Origin: Lethocerus indicus
Taxonomy: Eukaryota > Arthropoda > Insecta > Hemiptera > Belostomatidae
Direction: 5' to 3'
Assembly (NCBI GenBank): GCA_019843655.1
Contig: JACDQD010000001.1
Coordinates: 43,096,230-43,160,229, forward strand
Length of the DNA: 64,000 nt
The position numbers were made by a program, and so were the translations under genes. Positions 45,239 to 57,200 of this stretch are shown here, one piece after another; the stretch's first letter is position 1, and each line of letters opens with the position of its first letter. The notes under the pieces were generated by a model. That model was not told the DNA's origin, made no database searches, and saw nothing but the letters and a program-made list of their open reading frames with translations.

Positions 45239-48200
45239 ATGGCAAATGTGATCCTTTCATTAATTTTATTGTTTTTAAATACCTGTGATATTGTATTTGC
45301 AAACCAGATCTATTCATTTGCAGGTAATTTGACATTTTTAAATTAAATATATTTGTATTTTATCATGTGTAATAAAAATGCTTATTATTTATAGTATAAT
45401 GATACCAAATGGATTAATATATTTTAAAATTTTGCGCAATCTCATTCTATATTGTATTTTATTCTTTTATTATATATTATGTAACATACATACATTTTCA
45501 AATTTGTCAATAACTTTTATTATATCCAAAGTAGTATCTAATGGAATTTATTTCATAAATGTGATAGTTATATGATCTGTATAATTTCAAAATAAAGTGG
45601 CATACATCTTTTGGAAATTGAATATATTATGCGGTTGTATTAAATTTAATCCATTTACATTATAATACCATTATTAATTTTAAAATATTTGTATTTTAAT
45701 TTGAATTGTAGAAACCTATTTACATTCAGGATATGAGAAGAAATATTCATTACCAAGCAGTAGCTCTGATTTTGTTTTCTTCCCTTCTTATCCATCTAAT
45801 TGGTATGCTATTTCACTTGAAAAAAATAGAGAAAATTCGTTTGAACATGAAATTGTGCTTTATAAGCATGACGTAAGTATTAGCATTAAATTCTAAATTA
45901 GTGTGTTATTATTTTGTCATAACAGATCATAGAAATTTATTTGGACTATAAAAGAAAAAGATAAAACATCATGGTATAATTTCTGATAAGTAGTTCTATA
46001 AACAACTAAATGAGAGATGATAAGAAGTGAACATCTTATATTGAAGAAAAACATCCCTTCCATACATATACCATATTATAAAGAATTTGGTTAATTATAT
46101 GCAAAATATTTTAAGCCATATTGAAGAGAACATTTTATGATTTCAGGGTATTCGATTTATAAAACAAAATAGTTATCAAGCAGGTTATAATAATTATTTC
46201 AAGTCCCATGTGGTTGACAATGAATTGTACATAATGTTAACAGGTAGTAATTACATTGAATCTACATCATTTTATTATTTGTCTCCAAACTTGGATAATC
46301 TGCAGAAAATATTCGAAGTCAGAAATGAGAATGTTTCAGACTTTATTATATGGTGAGTGCAAATTCTATTTGATAACAAGTTGCCATTTTATATATATTT
46401 ATACTCCATATATGTGTTATATACATAATATTTATAATGTATTTTAATTGTAGGTCAAGTTCAGTTTCAAAAGAAATATACTTGATTATTGCAGTTAGTT
46501 CAACTAATGATTCTGGTAATATAGTTTATTCTACTAAAAGTCCAATATTCCGTTTCAATAAAACTATAAAGAATTTTGAGAATATTGGAAAAATTGAAAC
46601 CATTAACCCTTTAGCACTATCTGCTTTCACAATTGAAGACACAACTTTCATTGCTGTAGCCAACCACATGAACGATTATGGTATATTTTCTCTAGTATAT
46701 GCAATATATTTGCTAATTTATTGAATATATTATTTATTTGTTTTGTTTCTCTAGATCTTATATTCTCTCTAAAATAAATTACTTCTGGAGTAAAAGATAT
46801 TTAATTTTGACCTCTTTATATAGGTTTTTTGAATATACCTTAAATGAATAATATTCATTTGATTTACTTATGCAGGTGACAAGGATATAGAGTCTGTGAT
46901 ATATAATCAAGACAACAAGACTGGTAAGCTTGTACCATACCAAAAACTGAAGACCCATGGTGCAATTGGAATGACACATTTTTGTTTTACAAGTGGTAAT
47001 AAATCAGAAAACTTTTTGGCTGTAGCGAATAACAATAATGATGGTGAGTCATGAACATTTATTGTAGCCAACAAATAACTTCTTTCATAGAGTTCCTGAA
47101 TTTTTTTTACATTGTCAATTTCTGGTTTTCAAATTTCTAGGTAATAGTCCCAGGAGCGATGAAGTGTACCATTCTACTATATATAAATGGGTTAATGAAT
47201 TTTTCGTTCCATTTCAATCATTAGATATCATTGCTCCATCCCAGTTTGTATCACTTGCAGTAAGTATTGATATAGAACAAAGTATTCACTTCAGAGATTT
47301 TATCTTCCGTATTGAGCTCTTGAAATGTTCATAGGGTAAAAAAGGAGAGTTTCTCTTATTAACATGGAGCAGTGTTACTGGTTTAACATGTTACGAATAT
47401 GATGGATGGAAATTTTTTAAATCTGAAGTTCCCTTTCCTTACCCTGATTCAGAAATAGCCATGGGAAGAATAATTGAAATCGATCATCAATCTTTATTTG
47501 GTACGTAAAGGGAAGATATCAAACAAGAATGACTATGTTAAGATAAGCAAGAAATGTAAAATATTAATATTGTTTTTCATGAGATTATTTTTTTAGCAAT
47601 TGGATGGCCAAATAATCCAAAGAAAAGTTCATTTATTTATTCTCCTGTTTATAAGTTAAATACTGATTTGGCAGAAATTCATAGTAATATACTGGGTTGG
47701 TATAACATCACATCAACTGAAATGGTTTCTTTGAAATATGCTGATCTTTGTACAGTAATTACCAACATGGAAAGAATCCAAAAAATTGAATTTTGGATCA
47801 ATAGTTCTATGGCATACAGCAATCCAACCTTATTGAATATGGCTGTTGACAATGTAAGATTACCTTATAATAATGTCTCTGTTATTCTAACTAATTAAAT
47901 ATTTTGCTTAATTTGTGATAATTTGTATAAGTAGAACAATTCATGTATTAATATTTAATTAAAATTTTCAACTCCCAATTATAGGTATCAAACATACTGG
48001 AAAAACTTATAGAGTACAAATGGGTTAAGAATGTTACTGATACTTCAAAAAGTATTTTAAATTTTAAGATAGTCAATGGTCGGTTCACTATAAATTTTGA
48101 AACTGGTTTAATGGCATTCGGTCCAATAATATCAGGCAAGATGAATTTTGTTAATATGACTGGAACTCAGAGTGAACCTGGAAGTTACAGTAATCAATTT

Positions 48201-50481
48201 AAACATGTTAGCTATAGGTCTGTGTAATTGATATGTATGTTTTTTCTTTATTAAAGCCATTATTACCATTGAGGTATAGTATGATAAAGACGGTGTTTCC
48301 TTCTAGGATGGTCAATGATGGAGGAAACCATGCTATCTTGGAATTTTCTGCAAAATTAGTGGAGGACCCACAATGCCAGGAAAAAGGACAAATACAGTTC
48401 AGTTCTAAACAACCAACTCAAAGTAAATCAATTCTACTATATTCAATAACATAACATTTTAGGAACTTTAATTCCTTGTTTATGGTGCATGACATTACTT
48501 GGGTGGGTATAAGTTGGGACAACACAAATGTTTTTAAACTCAAAAATGTAGGAATAGCAAAATGTAGTTTAAGTTTCCATAAAAATGACTATTTCAGATA
48601 TGTTTAAAAATATTATTTCATCAATTTAGTATTTTGGCATTCAAAAATGTCAAAATGATTGGACATTCTAATTTAATATTATGTTGCAAGCTCTATAAAA
48701 TTGAAAGCATTGATATTTTAAAGAAGTCATGCCAGTTTAGTTTTAGATATAATCTCTTTCATTGGCCTGAGCTATCTCTGTTTATGTGCCAACAAAATTT
48801 TGATTTGTCACTGCAATTGAAAAGCTAATGTGTATAACATGAAGCTATAAACTACCTGCTATAATAAACCTGGATTATCCATATTATATAAGAACACTGT
48901 ATAGTTATATATTTATATTATACAAGTAACATAATTAGCAATATTTATTTTATTATATACTAGCAGAAGTACCCGGCCTTGCTTGGAGGGTTCACATCAA
49001 TAAGAAAGCAGAATTGTAATTAAATGTGTTTATTAAAGTACTTGAGGGTACATTACATTCATAGTTCTAACTGTCTCTGCATAAACAAAAATAGCGGTGG
49101 CATCTCTATTACGATCATTATCTCTGCAATCATATTTTACTATTTATTGCTTGTATCTTAATGCATAAATAGTTTGTAATCTTGAATGGAATGACAAAAT
49201 AATCCTAAATATGTCTGAGAGAGGTAAACATTATTGTAAGATATCTGTTGGCAGTCCTTTTAATTAATGCGATGCTAAACTTTTAATTATTAACATATGA
49301 TATAGATATTATTAGATAGGTATTGCCTTTATTATGTATATTATATATTTATACGTGTGTGTGTTTGTGTGTGTGCGCGCGTGCGTGCGTGCGTGTGTGT
49401 GTGTGTGTGGGTTAGCTGTATAGTTGCTGTAAATTTGGTGAGAATGGGAGTAGCAGTTCACGTTGTACAGCGTAGAGGTCACTGCTGACCTTTGAGCTGA
49501 CCCCGTCACCTGGGAACATGTCGCGAAACGTGTGTGTGGGTTAGCTGTATAGTTGCTGTAAATTTGGTGAGAATCGGAGCAGCAGTTCACGTCGTACAGC
49601 GTAGAGGTCACTGCTGACCTTTGACCTGGAAAGGTGCTTCTTAACCTGACGGGCATCCAGAAATCACCACCATCTCATGCTCTCCTGATACAAATCCTGA
49701 CACTTTTTCCGACCCAAAAATTGAAAATGTCAAATATCGATGTGTACGCTGATTTTTCGTTAATTTGATAATGAATGAATCTGTTAACGCTTGTAATGCA
49801 TAAATTAGAACGGAAAATATATTTTTTAAATTAAAGATTAATTTATTTTACTAAAAATTTTGCCTATTATTTTGAAAAAAATTGTATGCGATATTCGTTG
49901 TTTATTCGCCTGTGTCCTGGCTTGATGTCAGTCTCATTAGCGCTCGCAAGAGCCACTCCTCATGCCTGTGACCGTTTTGAGCTAAGACGAAGTGTTTTCT
50001 TTGGAGGCATGACTTTTTGCGAGAGGATAGACGATAAGGGATATTCGTATGCGATGGTAGTGACAAATGGGAGACAGGAAAAATGTTTGTATGTGAACGT
50101 TAAACTCGTATCGTGGAGTAAAGGTCTCTCTATATAAAATAAGTTCCTCTGGTTTTTCTCTAGTTTTTAAAAAAATAATTACTTTTATTGACAGCCGATA
50201 TAATAATACAACAATATTAACAATGCTCACACACCAACTGAATCCCTTATAACGTTTCTGAAGGGAATTGTTCGATCTATCTAGCAGCGCCCAAACAAAC
50301 ATTTGCCATCTGTCGGCGATTTTACGAATTAAATACCCGGAATGGCAAATCTTTTTATTTATTACGACCTTTGACCTGACCTGTGACCTGGAAAGGTGTT
50401 TCTTGACCTGACCGGACATGAGATGCATGCACGCTGAAAGTTTGGCGGAAATCGTCTCAGCCGTTTGGAAATGCATAGCGA

Positions 50482-50529
<48 letters not shown>

Positions 50530-52523
50530 AGACAAACGCCATTTGACAAATATTTGTGTGTGTGTGTGTGTGTGTGTGTATTTACAAACATATAAAATAC
50601 ATCTTAAATTAAATGTTTTCTTTGTGTATTTTAGTGGAGATGACCTACCAGCTTATCAATGTTTTAAAACAGAAAGATGCTGTAGTTCCAATACTTAATG
50701 AAAACTATGACCATATCAAACTTGCTATTTTTAAAAATGGTAAAATATCTTGGAGTGATTGGAATTCTACAAGAGAAATGTTTTTATCATCACAAGGTAT
50801 GTTTTCATTAATTGGTAAGTGGCAAATGGAAATTAAAGATGTTTAGCTTTACAGAAAAAGTTTTCACTTAAAGATTGTACTACTGCCAAATAGTTATGGG
50901 TATCTAATAAGGTTCTAGAGTTAACTAGAGATTATCTCTTTAGTTATTAATTTCTTTAATTATTCAAGCTATATTATTCAATTGATTAATTTGTCACACT
51001 TAACATTGATATCTGAATTGCTCTTTTCACTTCATGGCATTGAACATCCACTGATTATATATTATATTTATGAGTTTTGTAAGTAGATTTGAATGATAAT
51101 TTATTTTAAGGTTCTTCTCTCATACAGCTGTACAATGTATTTCTTTACAGATTCAGGGGTTTTAGATAATGAAGTACATTTATCTAGCGTAGCTCCTGTG
51201 AGGCTGGAAGGTGGAATTGGAATTTATGTAGAAGGTTTGGTATTTTTGTGAACAAACAAAACTCCCATATGGCTATGTCATTTATAATGACTGCACATGC
51301 GTATTTATCATATTAATATTTTATAATGCATTTTATGATTGTAATTGAGGTTCATTATTTATGATTTAGGTTATGGCAATTATATAGTTGGTCAAATTTA
51401 CACTCTTAATGCAGATGGTAACTTAAAATTTGTGTTCGACTTACCTGTAAAAGAACCAAGTGTTGTTAAAGGGGTGATTTTCAAGAGGTTTAAACAATGC
51501 TTTTTGGTAGTTTCTAAGGTGGGAAATTATTGCTCATTTCAATGTCCAGCTGAGCAAATTTATGGAAGCATACCATGTTTTGGCATTTCTGAGGTAGCAT
51601 TAAAAATTTATTAAACTATAAAATTTAATTTTATTCTCCTCATTATATTTGAAGCTCATTATAGTTTATTACTTAATTTATTATGAAAAAGCTTTAACTT
51701 TTGTAATTGTTGCACAGGTATGTGCAATTGGTGAGGACGAAGACACTGATTTTATACTAAAAAATGAAAATGTAATATCAATTTGGCAATATCATTTTGA
51801 AAGTAATGTTTTGAAATTGCAACAGAATATCAGTATGGCTATCTATAGTAAGATATCAGCTACTGTCAATGGAGATAGTTATTATATTGCAGTCTTGAGT
51901 ATTGATACTATTGAAATATACAGGTACTTCTTGTTTTTAAATGTATGTTCTACTGAAACAAAATATATACATGATATGTGTGCGTGCATGTGTGTTTGTG
52001 TCGATGCTTCAAACCATTGGGAATGCTAGTGGCATGAGTACAATTCTCGTGTACCACTAGATGTAAAAACTATGTTTAGTTAAAACTAGTTTTTATTGCA
52101 CTTTATGCACTCAGCTGTCAATGCTCGTTAAATCCTGGGAAATAAATGTCTGAAGGGTATCCATAACTTCCTAGAATTGTTAAACAAAATATGTATTATA
52201 AGACTTAATTATGAAAAATGTAATAGAAATATTTAATACTAATCATATTATAAATTTTATGTTTTAGAAAACGAAATTCGCTTAACTATTCACTGTGGAA
52301 GGTATTTTGGGAAGATTATTACATGAGTGCAATAGGAATTGCTCCAATGCCATTAGGAAATTTGGCTATTTATACATTAATATATCATAATGGTCCACCC
52401 CCTACAGAAGATGTCATTAATAATTTTGATGATAGAATAATATCGTTCCATTCAAATGATACTAGCTTTGTCATTTTGAAGAATAATAGTGAATTTACTA
52501 TATTTATTGCCGATTTGTACTAA
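45239..52523 (+). CDS. Secreted EAR/EPTP-repeat-like protein, 889 residues
   Basis: Fifteen exons: 45239-45323, 45712-45872, 46147-46352, 46454-46680, 46876-47043, 47141-47259, 47335-47500, 47597-47853, 47985-48217, 48307-48422, 50635-50796, 51151-51234, 51370-51593, 51718-51923, 52268-52523. All junctions are GT-AG and in frame. Residues 1-21 form a signal peptide (MANVILSLILLFLNTCDIVFA). At least two repeats look like epilepsy-associated (EAR/EPTP) blades: LSAFTIEDTTFIAVANHMND (about 207-226) and THFCFTSGNKSENFLAVANN (about 261-280); weaker ones follow (FVSLAGKKGEFLLLTWSS, SLFAIGWPNN). A non-repeat segment at about 464-580 separates two blade-like halves, and many N-glycosylation sequons are present. 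There is no N-terminal laminin-G domain, so it is not a typical TSPEAR. I do not know the orthologue; insect eggshell proteins of the Nasrat/Polehole/Closca group are an unverified possibility. Confidence 0.8.
49397..49640. repeat. 129-bp tandem duplication
   Basis: GTGTGGGTTAGCTGTATAGT starts at about 49404 and again at about 49533. The copies run through CGTAGAGGTCACTGCTGACC with few differences. A related tail (GACCTGGAAAGGTG) recurs near 50386. Confidence 0.85.
50485..50579. repeat. (CA)n and (TG)n microsatellites, 26 bp apart
   Basis: (CA)n at 50485-50528 and (TG)n at 50555-50579 are complementary and could form a hairpin. They lie about 55 bp before exon 11 of the EAR-like gene. Confidence 0.9.
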
Positions 52524-54237
52524 AATGATTTGTTATTCATTATATATAAAATTGTTGCTACTAAAATTGCTATGTGGCTGTACTCAGTAATTAACTATAT
52601 AATATTTATATAAAATATAAATAAACTATATCTTATGTTTTTTTCATTTTACATATAGATTAAATAATTAATATGTTATTTAATGTCAAGCTGTAATATG
52701 AACTATGTATAATATAAATGTATTGTTAATGAACTATTATCAACTGTATTATATTTTTGTTCATACTAGGTTGCATGCAAGAATTACAGTATTTGAAATT
52801 ATCTGTGTTAATGCATTGATGTCATGCTACATACATACATGTAATCAAGCATTAAATCTAATGTACAATCTCAGAATTGAGGCATTCCTTTTGATGTGAA
52901 TAATGGTTTTTGTCTATTATTTTATGAAAGAATAACTATATTAAATGAAAGGACTATGCATTTTTGCTTATCTAACAACAATTTTTGTGGTTGGTTACTG
53001 TTAAAATATTAATTTTTCAATGGTTTTAGATTTCAGTATTTTTCAAGTATTGTTTCTATCCATTGTTATGAAGCACTAGCATTAGGTTCTGATAATAAAT
53101 GGAGTCATATCCTCCTCTCCATAGACAGAAACCAGGTAATCAGAAAAATAATAATGTAGTGGATTTTGACTTAAAAATTAAAAGTCTTGTTTGAGTTATT
53201 TCAGACAAAATAAATTGAAGTAACCACCATAATCTCCAAAAATTAACAAAGTTTAAAATCTGGTTAGGAGATCCTCATATCATAAATTTGTATTCTGGTT
53301 AATCTATAAACATATTTATAGAAGCATAAGAATTCTCATAAGAATTTAGTTATAACCTACTGATTACAAAACACAGTTGGGACTAAAGAAAGATGTAACC
53401 TTGGGTTTAATATAGGTCCTATTAGTACACTTAAAGTGTGGGCAACAAATTATTCATAACTACCAAAGAACATAACACCTGTGTTCAAGTACCCAAACAG
53501 CATTTAATAATTTTATACTTAACAAAGTTTATAGCTTTTATAATGTAAAAAGAATGAAGCAAATCAATTATCCATTTCTTATGAAGGTTTATTGCTTTTT
53601 CCAGTAACTTGGTATTAATGTTTGTGAACAGATTATTAATTGGTGAGAAGTGTACATATTTTGAAGTTAAATATCTATAGATTCTTAAAGATATGTGACT
53701 ACAAAATAAGGATGGTCACTAAGCTATTAAAAGTATCAGTCAAAGTTATATTTATTGCCACCCATTCGGACTAACAGATAATGTTTAATTCATTCTCATT
53801 CCATGTTTTATTTGTGTGTATAAGTATGTTTGTCTTGTATGTTTCCACGAGTTGGAGTTCAATAGAACAAGTTAGTCCAAAAACAGGTTTTCCTAATGTT
53901 TTAGGACAGTAGATAAAACTAAGGACGTAATTGTTGTTATACTGCCCATACATGGCAGGACATCGATAGTAAAATGTAGAGTTTCCTGAAAATGAAAGTT
54001 TTCAATAAACTATGAAGTGTTTTTATTGAAATTTTTCGTTCGGTGGGGCTAAATTCAAACTGAAACGGCGCTAATTTTCTTCTAAACAGTATTTCTTATC
54101 TAATCACGTGACCAGGAGTGTGGCGAGCAAGCCGGGGCTCACTCGGGCTGGTCAGTTAAATTAATGTTACAGATGCGTTCGATTCTTGATAAGGGAGCTA
54201 CTCTTTACAGTCCGATCATTAGGTTTCCTTCTCCGCG
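52524..54237. other. Intergenic between EAR-like and FPPS-like genes
   Basis: No gene is recognised. The left part should be the 3' UTR of the EAR-like gene. Composition shifts abruptly from AT-rich to CpG-bearing at about 54030, marking the promoter of the next gene. Confidence 0.45.
54104..54111. promoter_or_regulatory. Palindromic E-box TCACGTGA upstream of the FPPS-like gene
   Basis: TCACGTGA lies 127 bp before the FPPS-like ATG, in the first CpG-rich sequence upstream. CACGTG is bound by bHLH and bHLH-zip factors (USF, MITF/TFEB, SREBP, Myc). A single 8-bp match is weak evidence; its position is what makes it worth noting. Confidence 0.35.
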
Positions 54238-57200
54238 ATGAATAAATTATTCCTTAAAAGCCTCAAGTTTGCGAATAGTGCGTTCAGAATTCCGGCGGGG
54301 ATATTGGCCAGAAATTATGGGTAAGTACTAATTTTCTAGATTGATTTTTTTTATTCTGGAAGATATATCCGGAATAAACTAATTCGAAATAGGCTTCCAG
54401 TGTAGTCCACGCTGAGATGACTACCGTTTAATGTTCACTGATGGAGTGTAAAGTCATAATTTTAAATTATAATAACGTATTTGTATTTAATAAACTAAAA
54501 CAAGTATTTAATATAGCTGCAGAAGTTCACGTCAAAACATTTGTAATAATTCCGGGCACACAAGTTAAATTATTTTATAGCCGATTATATTGCAGTGGGT
54601 CAAACGTTTAGCATATTATATACGGAACATTGAAAGATTTTCAAATTAAAATATATCTCAGCATTGTAGTATTACTAAAATTTATCTTCAACTATTTCAT
54701 TTAACTTTCAGGAATTTACAGTTTTCGAGGTATTTTTATGAGAAAAATAATAATTAATTGCAAACAACTCAACAAATGTAATGATTATTTACAAAACAGA
54801 AAAAAATGGATTGCAAAACAACGACGAAAATTTCTTTCTTGTAAAAAGTTGATACCTTTCGTTTTTTGCACTAATATGAACCACACAATTTAAATAATAA
54901 ATTATATATATTTTAAATTGATCAACCACTATACTTTATTGAAGTCTTAATTTTTAATATTTTACATTTTTCATGATATTGAAGAAATTGGAGCAAACGA
55001 TAAGCCCGGCTATACTTAGTCATTGGTAGTATCGGGGTTTCTAAGTACGGGAAAGTAGATAAAATTTCTGATAAAATAAAAAATCTGATAAAATACTCAG
55101 TAGCTTCATTATGAGGTGGCATTCTTATAGACGTCTTATATTAAGACTGAAAATCACACTTTTATTTCAAAACGAGCGTGCTAACAAAGACGTATAATTT
55201 AAATTAAACAACAACCAAATAAATATGTATTTATGTATTCATGTAGCCATCTTAGGTCAAAAGGAACTAATTGTATTGAAACCTTGCTATTATAAATAAA
55301 CCAAACTTGCTAAAAAAATAGAGATAGAATTATGTATTTCTAATAAATATATTTAAGCAGTTTAGAATACCTGTTTTGTGGTTTGCGGGGGGTTGGAATA
55401 CCGTGGATTTCGTGTGTTTCTGTCTCCTCTCATTGGTTTGGTCTTTTGCTAGACCGGTTTCGGCTGCTCGCCATCTTCAGTAGCGGTGTTAGTCACTTTG
55501 GCACTTTGGATGTTTTTTGGGCATCCTCACTGCACTGTCACTGTCACTTTGTTTTGTTTGGGTTGGGAGGGATTTGGTTAATCGGCTTAAGTCTGACGGA
55601 TTATCGGTCAAATATATATTTCATCACACAACTGGTCACAACTATTAGGTTCGGACTTCCAAATATATGACAGGAAACCTATCTGGTATTGTATATTTAC
55701 GATCATAAAAGTTGTAGATCCAAAATGTATTGCAAAAAGAATTTTTTTTAGTAATCTAGTTTATCGGTGCAAGTGCACTCAACGAACATTAGTTAAGTAC
55801 ATTTCCGCACCACACTCAGGGGGGCGCTAGTTTATCGGTGCAAGTGTACCCAACGAACTTTAGTTAAGTACATTTCCGCACCACACTCAGGGGGCGCTAG
55901 TTTATCGGTGCAAGGGAACCCAACGAACTTTAGTTAAGTACATTTCCGCACCACACTCAGGGGGGCGTTAGTTTATCGGTGCAAGTGTACCAAACGAACT
56001 TTAGTTAAGTACATTTCCGCACCACACTCAGGGGGGCGCTAGTTTATCGGTGCAAGTGTACCAAACGAACTTTAGTTAAGTACATTTCCGCACCACACTC
56101 AGGGGGGCGCTAGTTTATCGGTGCAAGTGTACCCAACGAACTTTAGTTAAGTACATTTCCGCGCCACACTCAGGGGGGCGCTAGTTTATCGGTGCAAGTG
56201 TACCAAACGAACTTTAGTTAAGTACATTTCCGCGCCACACTCAGGGGGCGCTAGTTTATCGGTGCAAGTGTACCCAACGAACTTTAGTTAAGTACATTTC
56301 CGCGCCACACTCAGGGGGCGCTAGTTTATCGGTGCAAGTGTACCCAACGAACTTTAGTTAAGTACATTTCCGCACCACACTCAGGGGGGCGCTAGTTTAT
56401 CGGTGCAAGTGTACCCAACGAACTTTAGTTAAGTACATTTCCGCACCACACTCAGGGGGGCGCTAGTTTATCGGTGCAAGTGTACCAAACGAACTTTAGT
56501 TAAGTACATTTCCGCACCACACTCAGGGGGCGCTAGTTTATCGGTGCAAGTGTACCCAACGAACTTTAGTTAAGTACATTTCCGCACCACCCTCAGGGGG
56601 CGCTAGTTTATCGGTGCAGGTGCACCCAACGAACTTTAGTTAAGTACATTTCCGCGCCACACTCAGGGGGGCGCTAGTTTATCGGTGCAAGTGTACCAAA
56701 CGAACTTTAGTTAAGTACATTTCCGCACCACACTCAGGGGGGCGCTAGTTTATCGGTGCAAGTGTACCCAACGAACTTTAGTTAAGTACATTTCCGCGCC
56801 ACACTCAGGGGGGCGCTAGTTTATCGGTGCAAGTGTACCAAACGAACTTTAGTTAAGTACATTTCCGCACCACACTCAGGGGGGCGCTAGTTTATCGGTG
56901 CAAGTGTACCCAACGAACTTTAGTTAAGTACATTTCCGCACCACACTCACGGGGGCGCTACTTTATCGGTGCAAGGGAACCCAACGAACTTTAGTTAAGT
57001 ACATTTCCGCACCACACTCAGGGTGGCACTACTTAATCTGCGCAAATTCACCCAAGGAACTTTAGTTAATTACATATCCGCACCACACTCAGGGGGCGCT
57101 AGTTAATCTATATGTAATAATTTTTATTTAAAGAGAAAACAAAACATTCATAAGCAAATAAAAACTTAATATTGTAAGATAAAAATAAAAAGGTAAGTTA

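Larger units (their letters stand above)
48957..50580. mobile_element. CA-tailed retroelement-like insertion in intron 10 of the EAR-like gene
   Basis: It begins at ACTAGCAGAAGTACCCGGCC, a word resembling the 5' ends of widespread arthropod RTE/SINE-type repeats (from memory). It ends with GCCGTTTGGAAATGCATAGCG followed by (CA)n at 50485-50528, typical of their 3' tails. No reverse transcriptase frame is present, so it is non-autonomous or a remnant. Inside are a (TG)n tract at about 49355-49409 and a 129-bp tandem duplication. It occupies most of the intron 48423-50634. Confidence 0.5.

Noticed and set aside
49982..50527. 181-codon minus-strand frame beginning with a Cys-Val repeat
   Set aside because: The start is translated (CA)n microsatellite and the rest is repeat-derived intron sequence with no family features.
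55756..57115. Regular array that could be read as a CRISPR locus
   Set aside because: Units are contiguous 71-bp copies without variable spacers, sit inside a transposon in an intron, and the genome is eukaryotic.
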